Assembly (NCBI GenBank): GCA_036873135.1 | Contig: JAPTYO010000003.1 | Span: forward strand, 25,754,001-25,818,000 | Length of the DNA stretch: 64,000 nucleotides | Origin: Clarkia xantiana subsp. parviflora | Lineage: Eukaryota; Streptophyta; Magnoliopsida; Myrtales; Onagraceae | Direction of reading: 5' to 3' | Part shown: positions 1 through 17,400 of the stretch, piece by piece | How positions within the stretch are numbered: the stretch's first letter is position 1 | How the letters are laid out: every line of letters starts with the position of its first letter | Made by a program: the position numbers and the translations under genes | Notes under the pieces: model-generated | Databases searched by the model: none | Seen by the model: the letters and a program-made list of their open reading frames with translations, nothing else | Told to the model about the DNA's origin: nothing

Positions 1-900
1 GTTAAAGTAGCCAATTTTTTTTTATTTAAATAAAGTTTATGTAGGCTATTTGTAAGTTTGTCAAAATCCAAGTAGGTTGGCGATAGTGAGGGTATGATGA
101 GATAGTACCACTAATACAATAATCATACCATGACCATAACCATTGAGGTTATGCTTCTTGCTATCATAACCATATCCATAGTTTTTCACCACGATAAACC
201 ATTTAACCATAACCATTAAAACTAATAAGAGACCGTTGTTTCATACAAGAAATCCAAATTAAACATACATTCACTGTTTCATAAACAAAATCCAAATTAA
301 ACATAATTTCATTGTTTCACTTAATTAAACAACACTTCTTCAGACGTCTATCATTTGCGACCCTCAGCAGGACGACGAGGTTTGTCGGAGCAGAAGGTAA
401 TGCATGATATGTTGTCTAGTAATATATATTAATATTATATTTATAGCGGTGACGGTTATAATTGCGGTTATAGACTTTATATCATAACTATTATGGGTAC
501 AAAACTCATCACATTAATTGCACCACACTATAATGATACGGTTAACCATCACGGTAAATGGTGCGAAAAAGAAAAACCATGATTATTCAATTTTCGCTCA
601 ATTGTCTGCCCTAAATCCAAGCAGTGTGATTCAGCTATTAACCAACTATATATATATATATTTAAGAAATCCGACCCGTTCCCCTCATATAAGCCCATAA
701 CTAGCTCCATTAAAAAAAAAAAAAAAAAACTATTAAAGAAAAAGTCGAAATAATACTAAGATTACATAATTAATATTATCCACCACATATGTTAATTTGT
801 AAGCATCTGACTTAATTGAAATTTATAAAATTTTATTATTCTAACATAGAAAAAATATTTCAAGAATGACATTTTTCACGAGGTCTATTCCGTCATTTTG
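1..900. other. AT-rich upstream DNA, no gene
   Basis: No credible coding region is seen. From about 90 to 560 the sequence carries scattered copies of ATAACCAT on both strands, which suggests a decayed small transposon, but no clean terminal repeat or target duplication could be defined. The right part is plain AT-rich DNA leading into the promoter of the O-fucosyltransferase gene. Confidence 0.4.
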
Positions 901-1176
901 AGAGCTTTCTAATTGAGTTTTATTATTGATTTTCTTCATGGTAATGGTAAGTGGTTGTTACAGTTATTCTTCTCTTCCACTGTGCTACTCAGACTCCTCG
1001 TGCACCATTATCACTCTCTCTCTCCTTCCCACTAAGCTTTACTCCACTCTTCAATCTCATCGCTCACTCAATTCTTCAATTTCCCCACTTCAATTGCGAT
1101 TGTATTACGTCTACTCCGATCACTGTTTTTGTGATTTTCACGGAAAACGAAGAACCCTCAGCTGAAACCAGCAATC

Positions 1177-1233
1177 ATGCTTCGACCCCACCGCAATTCT
1201 CTCATCCAAGCTCAGATCTTCACCGTTGCTTAA
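1177..1233 (+). promoter_or_regulatory. Upstream ORF of 18 codons in the O-FucT leader
   Basis: An ATG at 1177 opens an 18-codon frame that stops at 1231-1233, 13 bases before the main ATG at 1247 and in another frame. The leader before it (about 1010-1176) is CT-rich, as plant 5' UTRs often are. Such a frame could lower translation of the main ORF. That is inference; the transcript start is unknown. Confidence 0.4.
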
Positions 1234-1246
1234 GCTGTTGCGCGCA

Positions 1247-5883
<4,637 letters not shown>

Positions 5884-6174
5884 AAAAGTTTACACAGATT
5901 TGAATTTACCGCTTTGAGAAGTTACCACGCCTGGTTGATGTATACTTGTAGTAGCTGCATTTGAGTGTCTATTGATTTGTATATTCAATTCTTTCACTTG
6001 AGGAGGTCTTTCAATTCTTTTGACAATGTTAGTTTGTGCTGCCAAAATTAAGTTTTTTGCAGCTTATATTATATGTGTTGGGTTTGTTGATATCTAGTGG
6101 AATGGTCAGTTACATATATAAGCAGATTTATCTATCTGTTTTTTTTTACCATGCTTAGTTCACAATTAGAATTA

Positions 6175-6628
6175 AGGTTAAGAACCTATAAATTGTCTAA
6201 AGTTTGCTACATGTGAGATTTAGATGTCTGAAGTTTAAAATGTTAATATGAAATGTTTGAAGTTTCACTTTTGTTGAAATTTGGTTTTCCATCCAAATTT
6301 GCTGTTAAAATTGACAGAATGATGTGAAATGTCAAAATTGCCCCTTATACTATTATGTTTACTCCCACTGGCTACCACCCAACTCCGGCCGACCACCACC
6401 CTATTCCGACCTGCCACCACTCAATTAGGGTAATTTTAGGATTTATTTTTTTATCGTGTTATGGGATAAGCATATGATCAAGATCCGTCAATTTTAACTG
6501 AAAATTTGGACAGAAACATCAAATTTCTATTAAAGTGAAATTTCAACCATTCCCTATCAACATTTTAAATTTCAAATATCAAAATTTCTCATAGAGCAAA
6601 CTTCAGACAGTTCATAGGTTTTTAACCA
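6175..6628. mobile_element. MULE-like MITE, family GGTTAAGAACC
   Basis: A 454-bp element with terminal inverted repeats that begin GGTTAAGAACCTATAAA on the left and, in inverse, GGTTAAAAACCTATGAA on the right. The flanks TTAGAATTA and TTAAAATTA are a 9-bp target duplication with one difference, which fits Mutator-like elements. The centre holds a GC-rich stretch (6370-6420) rich in CCACC. No transposase is encoded. Related copies lie at 7281-7674, 26391-26510 and 47762-48663. Confidence 0.75.
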
Positions 6629-7280
6629 TTAAAATTATCATATGTTGTTACACCAGAGTAACTTGTAAGAAGTAAATTAATAATCATGAATACTTTTTCA
6701 TTTTCAATAACTTCTGGTTAATTTTTATATTTTTATTTAGTATTACTATAAATATATATGATATATATATATAATATATATGGAGCCTGGCTGAGTATCA
6801 GAGATTCTGTGCTCAAAATGGATGAATCTTGAAAGCGTCATTTCATATCTTATATTAATTTTTTAATTAAATTTTAATGGATCACAGTTATCCATTATCC
6901 TATGGGTGATCATCACAAATTGAGATTATTATTATTATTATTATTATTACTTAAAAAAAGGGGCGATTAGTAAGTTGTCAATACCTGCCCATGGTTGGCC
7001 AAAAAAAAAAAATACCTGCCCATGGAATATTCGACGTGGCAACAGAGTGATGTGACTTGAGCTTAATTTATGCCTCAATCCCATGTTATAGTTGGTGATC
7101 TAAAGCGATACCTTGATTTTTTACCAAAATTATTCTTAGCAAAACACTTGGAATTTTTTATTATTCTTAGTGATCAGAATTCGAATGAAATGAAGTGTTG
7201 ATAGTTTTAAAAGAAAAGAAATACTATCATATATGAGTAGTTAGCTAATGGCTTTTATTGGGTAAAATGGCAATTTTTTT

Positions 7281-7674
7281 TGTGTGTGAAGTTTAAATTT
7301 TTTATATTGACTGTATAAAGTTTTAACTTTGTTAAAATTTGATATGTTCGTCCAAATATGCTGTTAAAATTGACAGAGCTTGGTCATGTGCTTGTCACAT
7401 GACCCGATAAAAAAATAAATCACAAATTTGCCCCTAGTTGGGTGGTGGCTGGTCGGAGTAGGGTGGTGGCCGAACGCCGAGTTGTTGCGGTGGCTGGCCG
7501 GAGTAAACATAACAGTATCAGGTGCAATTTCAAATTTTCACATGATTGTGTCAAATTTGACAGCAAAAATGGACGAAAAATTTCAACAAAATTGAAAATT
7601 CAGACAGTAAATATCAACAATTTAAACTTAAGACACAAAAATCTCACATACAAATAGTTTATAGGTTCTTAACC
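7281..7674. mobile_element. Truncated copy of the GGTTAAGAACC MITE family
   Basis: The right end at about 7657-7674 is the family terminus. The left arm aligns to the inverse of the right arm (for example GTCCAAATATGCTGTTAAAA against the inverse of 7560-7580), but the first 40 or so bases of the left terminus are missing. The GC-rich core at 7435-7505 reads GGTGGTGGC and similar. The short ORF here is not a gene. Confidence 0.6.
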
Positions 7675-7789
7675 CTTTTTTTCAACAAAAAAGAATTAGT
7701 TAAAAGTGGCAACCTTAGGTTTATCTTGTTACATAATATTCGGTCTCTTTTGGAGTTTTTCCGACCATACTTAGTGAAGAGTCCGAGCA

Positions 7790-8024
7790 TGCAATAATCG
7801 TGTCAACGTTGCCTTACTAGCAGTCTAGTACAGTCAATAGGTAGGCTCCTTATGCTCAGTTTTACTCGCCTCTTCTTATGCCTAATGCGATATATGGATT
7901 AAGCAGGAATTGATATTTTAATCAGGTCACTATAATGTAATTTCTACATAGTTCTAGATTTAGGATTTCGAAGTTAAACCACATAAGAGTAAGCATTCTT
8001 AACCACTAGATCAGCATTACCGGT
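7790..8024 (-). mobile_element. tRNA-derived SINE, copy 1
   Basis: On the minus strand a tRNA-like head shows an A box, GATCTAGTGGTTAAG (7998-8012), and a B box, AACTTCGAAATCC (7963-7975). The body continues to lower coordinates with GTGACCTGATTAAAATAT and an ATATCGCATTA stretch. The same head and body recur on the plus strand at 45951-46160, which is what identifies it as a dispersed family. No poly(A) tail or target duplication could be fixed. Confidence 0.6.
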
Positions 8025-8898
8025 GAAATGGGTAGATAATTTTATTAGGATTTTGAACATAAAAACCTTTGACTATTTACTAGAAAACATTGCAACACTT
8101 CCAGAAGCAACATATAATAAATTGTTTCACCTAAACATAATTTAACTATGTGCATAAAATGGGTTGATAGTCAATGGGTTGGACAAAATTGTACCACTCG
8201 GAATGTTGTGTAGCTTGCATTATTACTCCATGCAGCAGTTGGTAGTTGGTAGTGCTTATTAAGTATGGACCTATCCTATCATATCACTCTATCATCATCA
8301 ATCAATAAATAAAATCATCAATATGGTATTTCTTCTTTCAAACATATTTATTTATTTATTAGAAGAAAAAAAACATATTTTTTATTTATTTCAGACGTAT
8401 TAATTCTAAATATATATTTATTTATTTATTTATTATTAGGTATCCTAAGATTCCGCCGAGTCGGCACATAAGATATAACCAATTGATATGAATATTTTTC
8501 TATTTTTAGAAAAATTTAAGTGAAACTTTTTGTTAATAAACGAAATGATATTACATAATTATACTATGTATGTTTATTGTTTTTTTAGTAATAATATATA
8601 TAATGGTATACTCTCTATCAACCACTTGTTTTAAAAAAGAGTATTGTTCTCTTTTTTCTGTTTACGTAAGCCTTTGAGCTCAAAGTCCTAATTTTATTAA
8701 ATTGGAGGAGATAATAGGTTTATGTGATGTATTATATATTGATGATTGGAACATTATGATTAATTGTGGTATCTTCAGTTATAACAGAAAATAAATCACA
8801 GCAATTAGAAAGAGCTTTTTTTACATGATAAATCACAGTTTATCAACTTTATCTTATAATAGAAGAAACAATTTCATTATAAAACATATCATGAGTAT
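8025..8898. other. AT-rich DNA, nothing recognised
   Basis: Low-complexity AT-rich sequence with short TTTA repeats at 8350-8440. No coding region, RNA gene or bounded repeat is seen. Confidence 0.5.
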
Positions 8899-11200
8899 CA
8901 CAATAGTTTTACATAAATTGTATTTTTAAAAGTTGTCACGTAGACATTTATGTACACTTTAAGTAATACATAAAGTTAAGACACACATAAAAAATATTTT
9001 CTCTGCAATCGTATTACTTAAACATATTCCTTAAATATATTTTATTATTAAATTTTCCAACAACCACTAATAAGATATTAACATTAATTATAAAATGAAT
9101 TAATTTATAATTAAAAATTGGTTAAGTAATACATAGTGCATTCCTTATATTTAAGGAATGTTTTATGTAAAAACATAAATTTACGTGTGGGTCTCATATT
9201 TAAGGAATGCTATGTAAAACTACTACAGAGAGTTTTTTTTTTTTTTTACTTAAATAAATATGTAGGGCCCACGTTTACATAATCTTTACGTAATACCACT
9301 GTGGATGCTGGCCCTACATGTTTATTTAAGTAGAGCAAAAAAAACTTTCTACTGTGGTTTTACATAGGCCTGTCAACGGGTCACGACTCGTGACCCGAGA
9401 CCCGCAACCCTTGACCCGCGGGTCACGTACGACCCCACCCGTGATTGACCCGGGAGTCAACACGGTCAGGGTTATAAACCCGTACCCGGGTCAACGGGTT
9501 GACCCGGGACCCGGGACTCTAAACACATACACAAATGCTGAGTTGCTGACTGGAGTTGAAATGCAGTGGCTGCACTGTTGCAGCATAGCAAACTGCAAAG
9601 CTGAAAGCTCCGTAAATAATAAATAGGTTTGTTAATAATGTTATTAACAATCTAAGAATACCACCATCATCTCTGCTACCCTATCTTCACTCTTCATCAA
9701 TAATGGCAAATGCAATGTCTAATGCTAATGTAATCCCTACACACTTACTTAGTTACACAGCAGCAAACACATACAAATACACTTACACACTCACAGATAC
9801 ACTTACACACTCACACATATTCTAGCGCATCTTCATCAAAGCCGACTTTATTGAATCTGTCGTCGTCAAAATCAACGTCCCAAAGTTCCTCATCATTCAT
9901 CTTGATCTATCAAACAATAATTATGCAAGTTGTTAGCCTTAAGTCTTAACTCTTATATATATTGATTTTGTTGATAATTTGACAATAGATCAATTGTCTA
10001 ACACTAATTTCACTATACTAATCTGTAAATTACCGATCCTAATTTCAGTAGACTAATCAGTAAATTACCAACCCTAATTTCACTATAGTAATTACCAATC
10101 AGTAAATAGGAACACTACCAATCCAAATTTCACTAACGAGTAAATTGGAACACTATGCTGTCTGGTGGTTTGTTTGTCGTTTGGTAGCTAAGTCGATCCA
10201 AAAAAAAAATAAGAACAGTTAATTTCCAGACATGTCCTAATTATTTCAATCACATGGCTCCTTGTTTTCCCCTATAATTCAGTGCAATTTAAATTTATTT
10301 CATCATGTTCTATGGCTAGGGAATGAGAGACCTTTGATTCTTGAAGCTGAAACTGAAAGTGACCAGGGAATTGGGTGTACGAACTATACCAATCCAAATT
10401 TCAGGAATCTAAAAATTTACTTGAATTTTGACATGTAAATTAAAATATAATTGAAAAAACGATTACCTATAGAGCTGTAGTCCCGTAGCCGCCGGACTGA
10501 GAAATCAGAGGTCGCCGGCTTAAGACTGAGAGGAGACAGACGGACCGTGGACAGCAAGAAGGGGACGGCAGCAGCAGGGCGGGGTGGTGGGCGCAACGTG
10601 AGCGAGACTAGAGCGATCGAGGTCCGAGCGTGGAAGACGAGTGGAAGTTGGAACTGAGCGCCGCTTCTTCTCTATTGTTCTCAGTTTCTCGCTTCTCTGT
10701 TAAACTGGAACGGGTCACGGGCCGGGTCACGGGTCATAATCCTAAACCCGTACCCGTCCCGGTTAAAACAGGTCATTTACGGGTCAACCCGTAAATGACC
10801 CGTTAGCATTTATAGCTGGACCCGAACCCGACCCGTGAACGGGTCATTTGCGGGTCACTGGTAAAATTGACAGACCTAGTTTTACATAGCATTCCTTAAA
10901 AATGGGACCCACACGTAAATTTATGTTTTTACATAAAGCATTCCTTAAATATAAGGAATGCACTATGTATTACGTAAACAATTTTTAATTATAAATTAAT
11001 TCATTTTATAATTAATGATAATATATTATTGGTGGTTGTTGAAAAATTTAATAATAAAATATATTTAAGGAATATGTTTAAGTAATACGATTGCAGAGCA
11101 AATATTTTTTACATGTGTTTTAACTTAACTTATTACTTAAAGTGTACATAAATATCTACGTGGTAACTTTAAAGAATACGATTTATGAAAAACCACTGTG
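8899..11200. mobile_element. Foldback element split by an hAT insertion
   Basis: The left arm 8899-9272 and the right arm (9311-9364 plus 10879-11200) are inverted copies of each other along almost their whole length. Examples: CATTCCTTATATTTAAGGAA at 9141-9160 answers ATTCCTTAAATATAAGGAAT at 10940-10959, and both ends carry the CACARTRG terminus. Without the insertion the element would be about 790 bp with arms of about 370 bp. It has no ORF. The target duplication was not resolved, so the superfamily stays open. Confidence 0.7.
9365..10878. mobile_element. Non-autonomous hAT element with 8-bp TSD
   Basis: Begins TAGGCCTGTCAA and ends with the inverse TTGACAGACCTA. It is flanked by perfect copies of GTTTTACA (9357-9364 and 10879-10886). 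The 8-bp duplication, terminal form and subterminal arrays of ACGGGTC/GACCCGT on both sides are typical of plant hAT elements. It is 1514 bp long and has no transposase domain. A short minus-strand frame of 29 codons (about 9818-9904, acidic, DDDRFNKVGFDED in the middle) may be a coding scrap. It was inserted into the foldback element around it. Confidence 0.85.
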
Positions 11201-12611
11201 GATTCTTAAGGAAGAAGACTAGAGTATTTTCTTTAAATAAACATATTATTCTCTCAATAACTCTTATTTATATAAATCTCTTTATTGTGCAATTTTAAAT
11301 GTAAAATATATAATTATTATTAATTTAATCATTTTAATCTTGTATATAGTATATACCCACTGATTTTTTTTTTTTTAATTATTAATTATATTATAATTTC
11401 TGTCCCCACTGAGAAAACAACTTGATTTCTTCCCTCCTTCACATAAATACAATTTTTTTTTGGCCAGCCACATAAATACAAATTTAAGAAGTGTTTTAAT
11501 ATTATTGCTCTCTACTCAAAATTGCAAGATCAATACTTAATTTTTTTTTTGTCCAAAAAAATTCTTAATCTTTTATTAAAAAAAATCTAAGCAGCTTTTG
11601 GAGTTTTTTTTTTTTTTTAATTTCCTGCAGATATTCCATTAAAATTTAAATGGTGGTAGCGTAACATTTTTACTCAACACTTAATATAAATATCACACTA
11701 ACTGAATTAGTTCATAAAGTTAAAAACTTAAAATACTGATTATGTATAATTTAACTGGCATCGGGTCGGGTCGACTTTTGTAATCTCACTGGTTATAATT
11801 ATAATTTTCCTTACATCTTAGCCAAATCTCCTTGATTAACCAATCCATAATCATATCATTCATAGAAGATTCATTAAGCTCATCAACTTGGAAGATAAGA
11901 AGGCTTTAAGGATTTGACCAATTTGGTGAGATTGGGAAAGACAAGTGGTCACGGGATGGAGATATATAGGCCCCATGGTAGGTAGCTCTGCTTTTTGCGT
12001 CACTTCACATTATTTTATATATACATTACATATATATGTATATATATATATATTTTTCGCGGATGAGGAAAGTATTTGTAGCATATTTGAATCTAGCTTA
12101 GATTAATCTTGTTTCGTAAGGAAGTCAGCCCGTTAAGATCTACTGTGAGGGCAGCACACGTAGCATGATTGCTCCAAGTCTAGATAATCTCCACTTGCAT
12201 TGAATTCAGTCCGTAAAAATAAGGCGCTTGTCATAAATATTTTTCTATTTTCATGATCATTATCGGAGATTAAGTGTTCAATCTCACGCTGAATATATAT
12301 AATAAATATATATATAGATACCTATAGTATGGGCATGGGCCCTCTCTATCTCTAATCTAAGTTATATATATATATATAACTCTTTCTTTTTCTTTCTTCA
12401 CCATCCTCCCATTTCAAGTTCAACCCAACTCTCATTATCAATCCCCACCCATCTTCCATAACCCTAAAACCGACCAGAAAAGCACTAGAAATTAGCAAAA
12501 CCAAACAAAACCACCAATATATACATGTACGTATATATGTAAGTACAAGCTTCACAATATTGAAAACACCCACTTTAGTCGGATAAATAACTTCGGTCAG
12601 TGATTTTCGGC
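11201..12611 (+). other. Upstream region of the MYB gene
   Basis: About 1.4 kb of AT-rich DNA before the MYB start codon. The stretch GGTAGGTAG at 11977-11985 reads CTACCTACC on the other strand. This is the AC-element form bound by R2R3-MYB factors in phenylpropanoid promoters, so self-regulation is possible but unproved. An (AT)n run near 12364 may hold the TATA region. No other gene is seen. Confidence 0.35.
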
Positions 12612-13718
12612 ATGGGAAGATCTCCGTGCTGTGAGAAAGCTCACACCAACAAGGGAGCTTGGACTAAGGAAGAAGACGAGCGGCTCATCGACTACATCCG
12701 CCGCCACGGCGAGGGCTGCTGGCGATCCCTTCCCAAGTCCGCCGGTAAAAATTCGATTTTTATCATCATAAATTCATAATCCATAAAAATTCGATTTTTA
12801 CCATCATAATCCATAAAATTCGATTGATTTTTTTCTCAAAATCTTGTTTTTTTTTTATCGTGTAGGGCTGCTTCGATGTGGGAAAAGTTGCAGACTTCGG
12901 TGGATTAACTACCTGAGACCGGACCTGAAGCGTGGCAACTTCACTGATGAAGAAGATGAACTCATCGTTAAGCTTCATAGCTTGCTCGGAAACAAGTAAG
13001 TCTTTCCAGATTATTGTTGATTTTTCTTTTTCGTTAGATTGATTCTGGATGGGACTGAAGATTCAATTTTTTGCTAATTTGTATGGAAAATTTTGATTTT
13101 TTTTGCAGATGGTCTTTAATAGCGGGAAGATTGCCGGGAAGAACTGATAATGAAATCAAGAATTACTGGAACACTCATATAAAGAGGAAATTAATTAGCC
13201 GCGGTATCGACCCACAAACCCACCAGCCGATTCATTCGACGGCGGCCGTGTCTGCTTCCGTTCCGGTGAAATCCGGCGCGAGAACGGCCAATTCCGCCGC
13301 TACCCACATCGATTTCCGCCAATCGCCGCCGCCGGTGCCGGTGACGGAGATTGGGCTGCTGACGTCGAGCTTCGATTTCAAGGAGTTTGAGGTGAAGCCG
13401 AATCGATCCGATTCCGTCGAGGATTACAGCAGCGGGACGACGACAGCGACCACGGCGGAGGAGGAGCAGCGGAAAGAGCTCAACTTGGAGCTGTCGATCG
13501 GGTCGTCGTTCAGTCTCTTGCCGATGAAGCCGGCGTCCAACACGGCGGAATCGAAGCTGGCGGCGGTGGCGTGCTGTCATTTAGGGTTAGGGTTTCAGAG
13601 CAGTGATGGGCAGTGTGTGAATTGCCGCCATAGCGGAAGAGGAGAGATGGGTTCTTCAGATATTACGCAGAATTGGGATTGGGCTCACGATAATTCCAAA
13701 AAGTTGATCTTTTTTTAG
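12612..13718 (+). CDS. Subgroup 4 R2R3-MYB repressor (MYB4/MYB8-like)
   Basis: Nuclear transcription factor, probably a repressor of phenylpropanoid or related genes. Exons 12612-12744, 12866-12995, 13109-13718; the first two exons have the classic 133 and 130 bp sizes of this family. Protein 290 aa. The N-terminus [20 protein letters not shown] and the R2 and R3 repeats (about 14-62 and 67-113) are intact, with the bHLH-contact signature from DEL to AGR in R3 (EL-x2-K-x3-L-x6-L-x3-R). After the repeats comes the subgroup motif [13 protein letters not shown]. Further on are the EAR repression motif LNLELSI and a Cys cluster (CC, then CVNC) matching the zinc-finger-like motif of MYB4 relatives. 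Intron 1 contains a small tandem repeat of AAAATTCGATTTTTA. Gene order suggests the counterpart of Arabidopsis MYB8, recalled from memory. Confidence 0.95.
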
Positions 13719-13971
13719 GTTATTATTATTATTATTATGATTGTGATGATGATGATGAAGTGATAAAGTTGATATTTTTGACCCATGAATTGGATATAAG
13801 ATTTGAATGCTTTCTGCAATTTAATTGGTGCCAACTACCAAACACAAATGACATATGAATATGATAGAACTTAGAAGAGAAGTACATTAATTGATGGAAA
13901 CAAGGAAAGCAGAAGTTTATACTTATCATCTTATCTACTCTCTGCAAATTTGATTAATGCTCTGTTTGGTA

Positions 13972-14431
13972 GGGGTTTAATCGAGCTAGACTTAGATTCA
14001 TTTTATTCGACCTTAAACTCAATTGAGCTTAAATTTTTCAAGTTTAAACTTGACTTAGTGTTTGTTATACTCGGCGAGTTAGAGCTCGATCCGACTTAGC
14101 TCGTCAAGTTTAAAATTATTTAATTAAATTATAAATGATGCACATTAACTCGAATCGTCCGACTCGGATAAGTTTTTAGCTCGTGCTCAAACTCGACTTG
14201 AATTGAATATATACATATATATAATATTATGTAGAGCTCAAATAAACTCGAGTTTGTGCCCGAACTCGATTCGAATAGGTTTTTGATTAAAAAAACTCAA
14301 TTAGGCTCACGAGCCTCACGAATCACTCATACTCTACTCGGTATCAGAAAAAACTTGAGACTCGAAATTCAACGAGTAGAATTCAATATCAACTGACATG
14401 ATCTCAAGTAGCTTGATTCGCTTACACCCCT
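13972..14431. mobile_element. hAT-like MITE
   Basis: The left end AGGGGTTTAATCGAGCTA and the inverse of the right end (AGGGGTGTAAGCGAATCAAG) are similar, as in many plant hAT MITEs. The interior is full of CTCGA and ACTCGA repeats. No ORF and no clear 8-bp duplication, so the borders are approximate. Confidence 0.5.
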
Positions 14432-17400
14432 TATCATGTGTTATCTTCTGTAAATTAGGTAATAAAGTTATCTCAGTTTGATTGTTAGACTAGTTTGGTG
14501 AAACAGATAAAGCGAGTTGCATTTCCAAAAACGAACTAAATTTGAGTCTTCATCAAATCCTACTGGAGATGGCTCCGATAACAAATTTAGACAGAGATTT
14601 TCTACTATGCTTGTGTAGCATTATGCTTATAGTATTTTTTATTACGATGGTGGATTTAATTATAAACATAGGTAAAACTTTATAAGTACGATTTTTTTTA
14701 GCTACACCTAAATTTACTCCATTTCATTACTAATAACAGTGTAATAAAAACTGCAAAAAAAAAAAAAAAAAAAAAAGTAAAAAAGGAGTAAAAATAAAAA
14801 ATACTATAAGAATGGAACTTATGAAGCACAATAGAAAGATACATTCAGACGTAACCATAAAAAAAAGCAAAACTATATGTAAAAAATTAGCCCTTACAGA
14901 GTAGGTATGGACTATTATATATGGGTGGCGATGCTTGTCTTTAAATTGAAGTGTTTAGTTTAATTACTTTGTTAATTTGGTGGTTTAGGCGGCTGTTTTG
15001 TTGCAAAAATCATTTAATATATATTTTGCCAGAATACTTTACCCTAATGTGCCGTTTGTATTGACTTGATCACAAATTTGACATGAACATGAACATAAAT
15101 TATTACTATGTAACCTCATAATTAGTTATGATACTGAAAGGATGTATAAGTTGATTTCCAAGTGACCATATAACTCACAATTAGTATTAATTAGATGCTT
15201 ATTTCGCACATAACGCGTGAAAATAATATCTAAATTTATATATAAGTACCGGCACATCATATGAGATTTGGTAAAATGACAGAGATCCAACCAAAATATA
15301 ATTATAAATAAATATTAAAGATTGTGTGAAATTAAAGAGCGGTAATTATTACATATATACATAAAAGAACTTTAATAAATTTATGAAATTACAAATTTAA
15401 GATTTTTTTTTTCTAAATTGAAATACATATTTATATAGATATGTATAATAATTATTAAAATATTAACTTCAAAATTGTGCACCTCCAACCGTAAGCCAAG
15501 TCAGAACCCTCTCTCTTACTTCGATTCGACTCGCCTTCATAGACTTTTGATGGAGTCAATTGGCGCCCCTTCTCCATTTCCGGTTGTATAAGAATAAATT
15601 TGTTATAAATAAAATCTGCTTCACATGAGGTTTCTTGATATATATTTTTTGAATAACTATTCTTTAAAGTGATCTTTATATAGTGTATTGATATTTATTT
15701 ATATAATGAAATATATGAACGGTTTATATGTTATATGCTTATGTTATGGAATATGAATGAATTTTTATTTTATTGTGATTCTGATTGTTTTGGAGTACGA
15801 ATGAGTTATTTACAAATGACTTATGTGACACAATTGTATAGCTAGTAGAACTGTCGGCTCGATGTTTATCCTCTTATTCTTCTCTACCGTCTAGTTTAAT
15901 ATAGATTATTAGTCAATAATAATAATATATAAGGTTGATATATATATATATATATACTCAACACTATTCTAAACCACATGTAATTTTCGAAAACAAAGGT
16001 TGGTTAATATAGGTCGCGATCCTAAGTATGAAAAAATCCTAGTTTTTTTTTATTACTTAATTATGTAATTAACTCATGGAAGGAAAAAAAAAATTAGCTC
16101 CTTAAAAATTAGAAAAAATAATAATAAAACCATAAGATATGGGTATGCAATGCAAGGTAGGCACCGATGCCGTCTAATGAAATCACATAAACCCCACATT
16201 TGGTTGGATTTAGCCATTTGGGTGTGGCAACTTTTCTACTTAAAAAATATAAATATACTAGGTTGTACCTACAATAATTAAAAATATTAACCCAACTCAA
16301 AAGTTGTTCTAACGACAACCTAAGCTATTAATTAGCTAATTACCTAGTTATAGCTAACACCTACTCACTAATTAGAATCCCTCAATTTGTGCTTGAGACA
16401 TATGTTGCTGATTTCCAGCAAAAATAACAGCAATATTATAATAACAATAATTTATTTTATTAACTGTTCATTAAGTTCCCTGTGATTTTTGGTGAAGGTT
16501 TGACCAATATATATGATTTTTTTTTTACCTAAATACCATCTTACAAAGCTCAAATGTTAAAATATTGTTTTTTTTTTTTTAAATAAATTTAGACACCGGG
16601 CTTTCTGAAAGAGCGACAATATCATGATTGTCTCAAAAAGCAGTGTCATCTAGTGCCGTTATTTGTAACGGCAAGTACATCGACAGTAAGTGTCATTATT
16701 TAGTGTCGTTATTTGTATTGTCGTTAAAAATAACGGCAATAAGTGCGCCGTACTTTAAGACAGTGACAACTCCTTATCTTCGTTGTCTCATAGATCCCAG
16801 CTGTTAGATTAGTAATTTTTTTGGTTTCTTTAAAGTTTAAGCATTTGAGTTCTGCAAGATGACCATTTTAAAAAAAAAAATTAAGGCTTTAATCACAAAG
16901 AATTAATCGGTATTATTTTCGTATTGTTTATCCCGATTCCCGATCCTTCATTCTATCATTATAATTGAAAAATAATAATTGATTAATTGCAGGTACCAAA
17001 TTAAAGTTAGAGTAGTACATGTGAGGAAGAATCATGAACCACGTGTAAGGTGGAATATAAAATAGTTAAATTATTTATTTAGAATAAATGAAACTACAAA
17101 ATATGGATGGATCCACCAATCTGTTCCCCCACCTAAAACTACCAACCCTCCAAATTTAATGCAAATTAATGGCTATGCTTCTTCTTGTTTTATTTTTATA
17201 CAAGTTGTTAAGATTGAGGGTTGATATGGGCTTATGGTGGAATTTCTTATTCAATTTTCCTTTTTTTTTTTTTTTTTGGTAATCTTAGTGACGTTCATCA
17301 GAACAGCAGCACTTGTAGTATTCTTATTTTATATTATATTAATTTTTATTTACACCGAGTCAATTTATAAGCAGTAAAATGCTTATTATAAATTTATATC

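Noticed and set aside
9354..9626. A 90-codon Pro/Arg/Thr-rich frame
   Set aside because: It is made of the ACCCGGGTC subterminal repeats of an hAT element.
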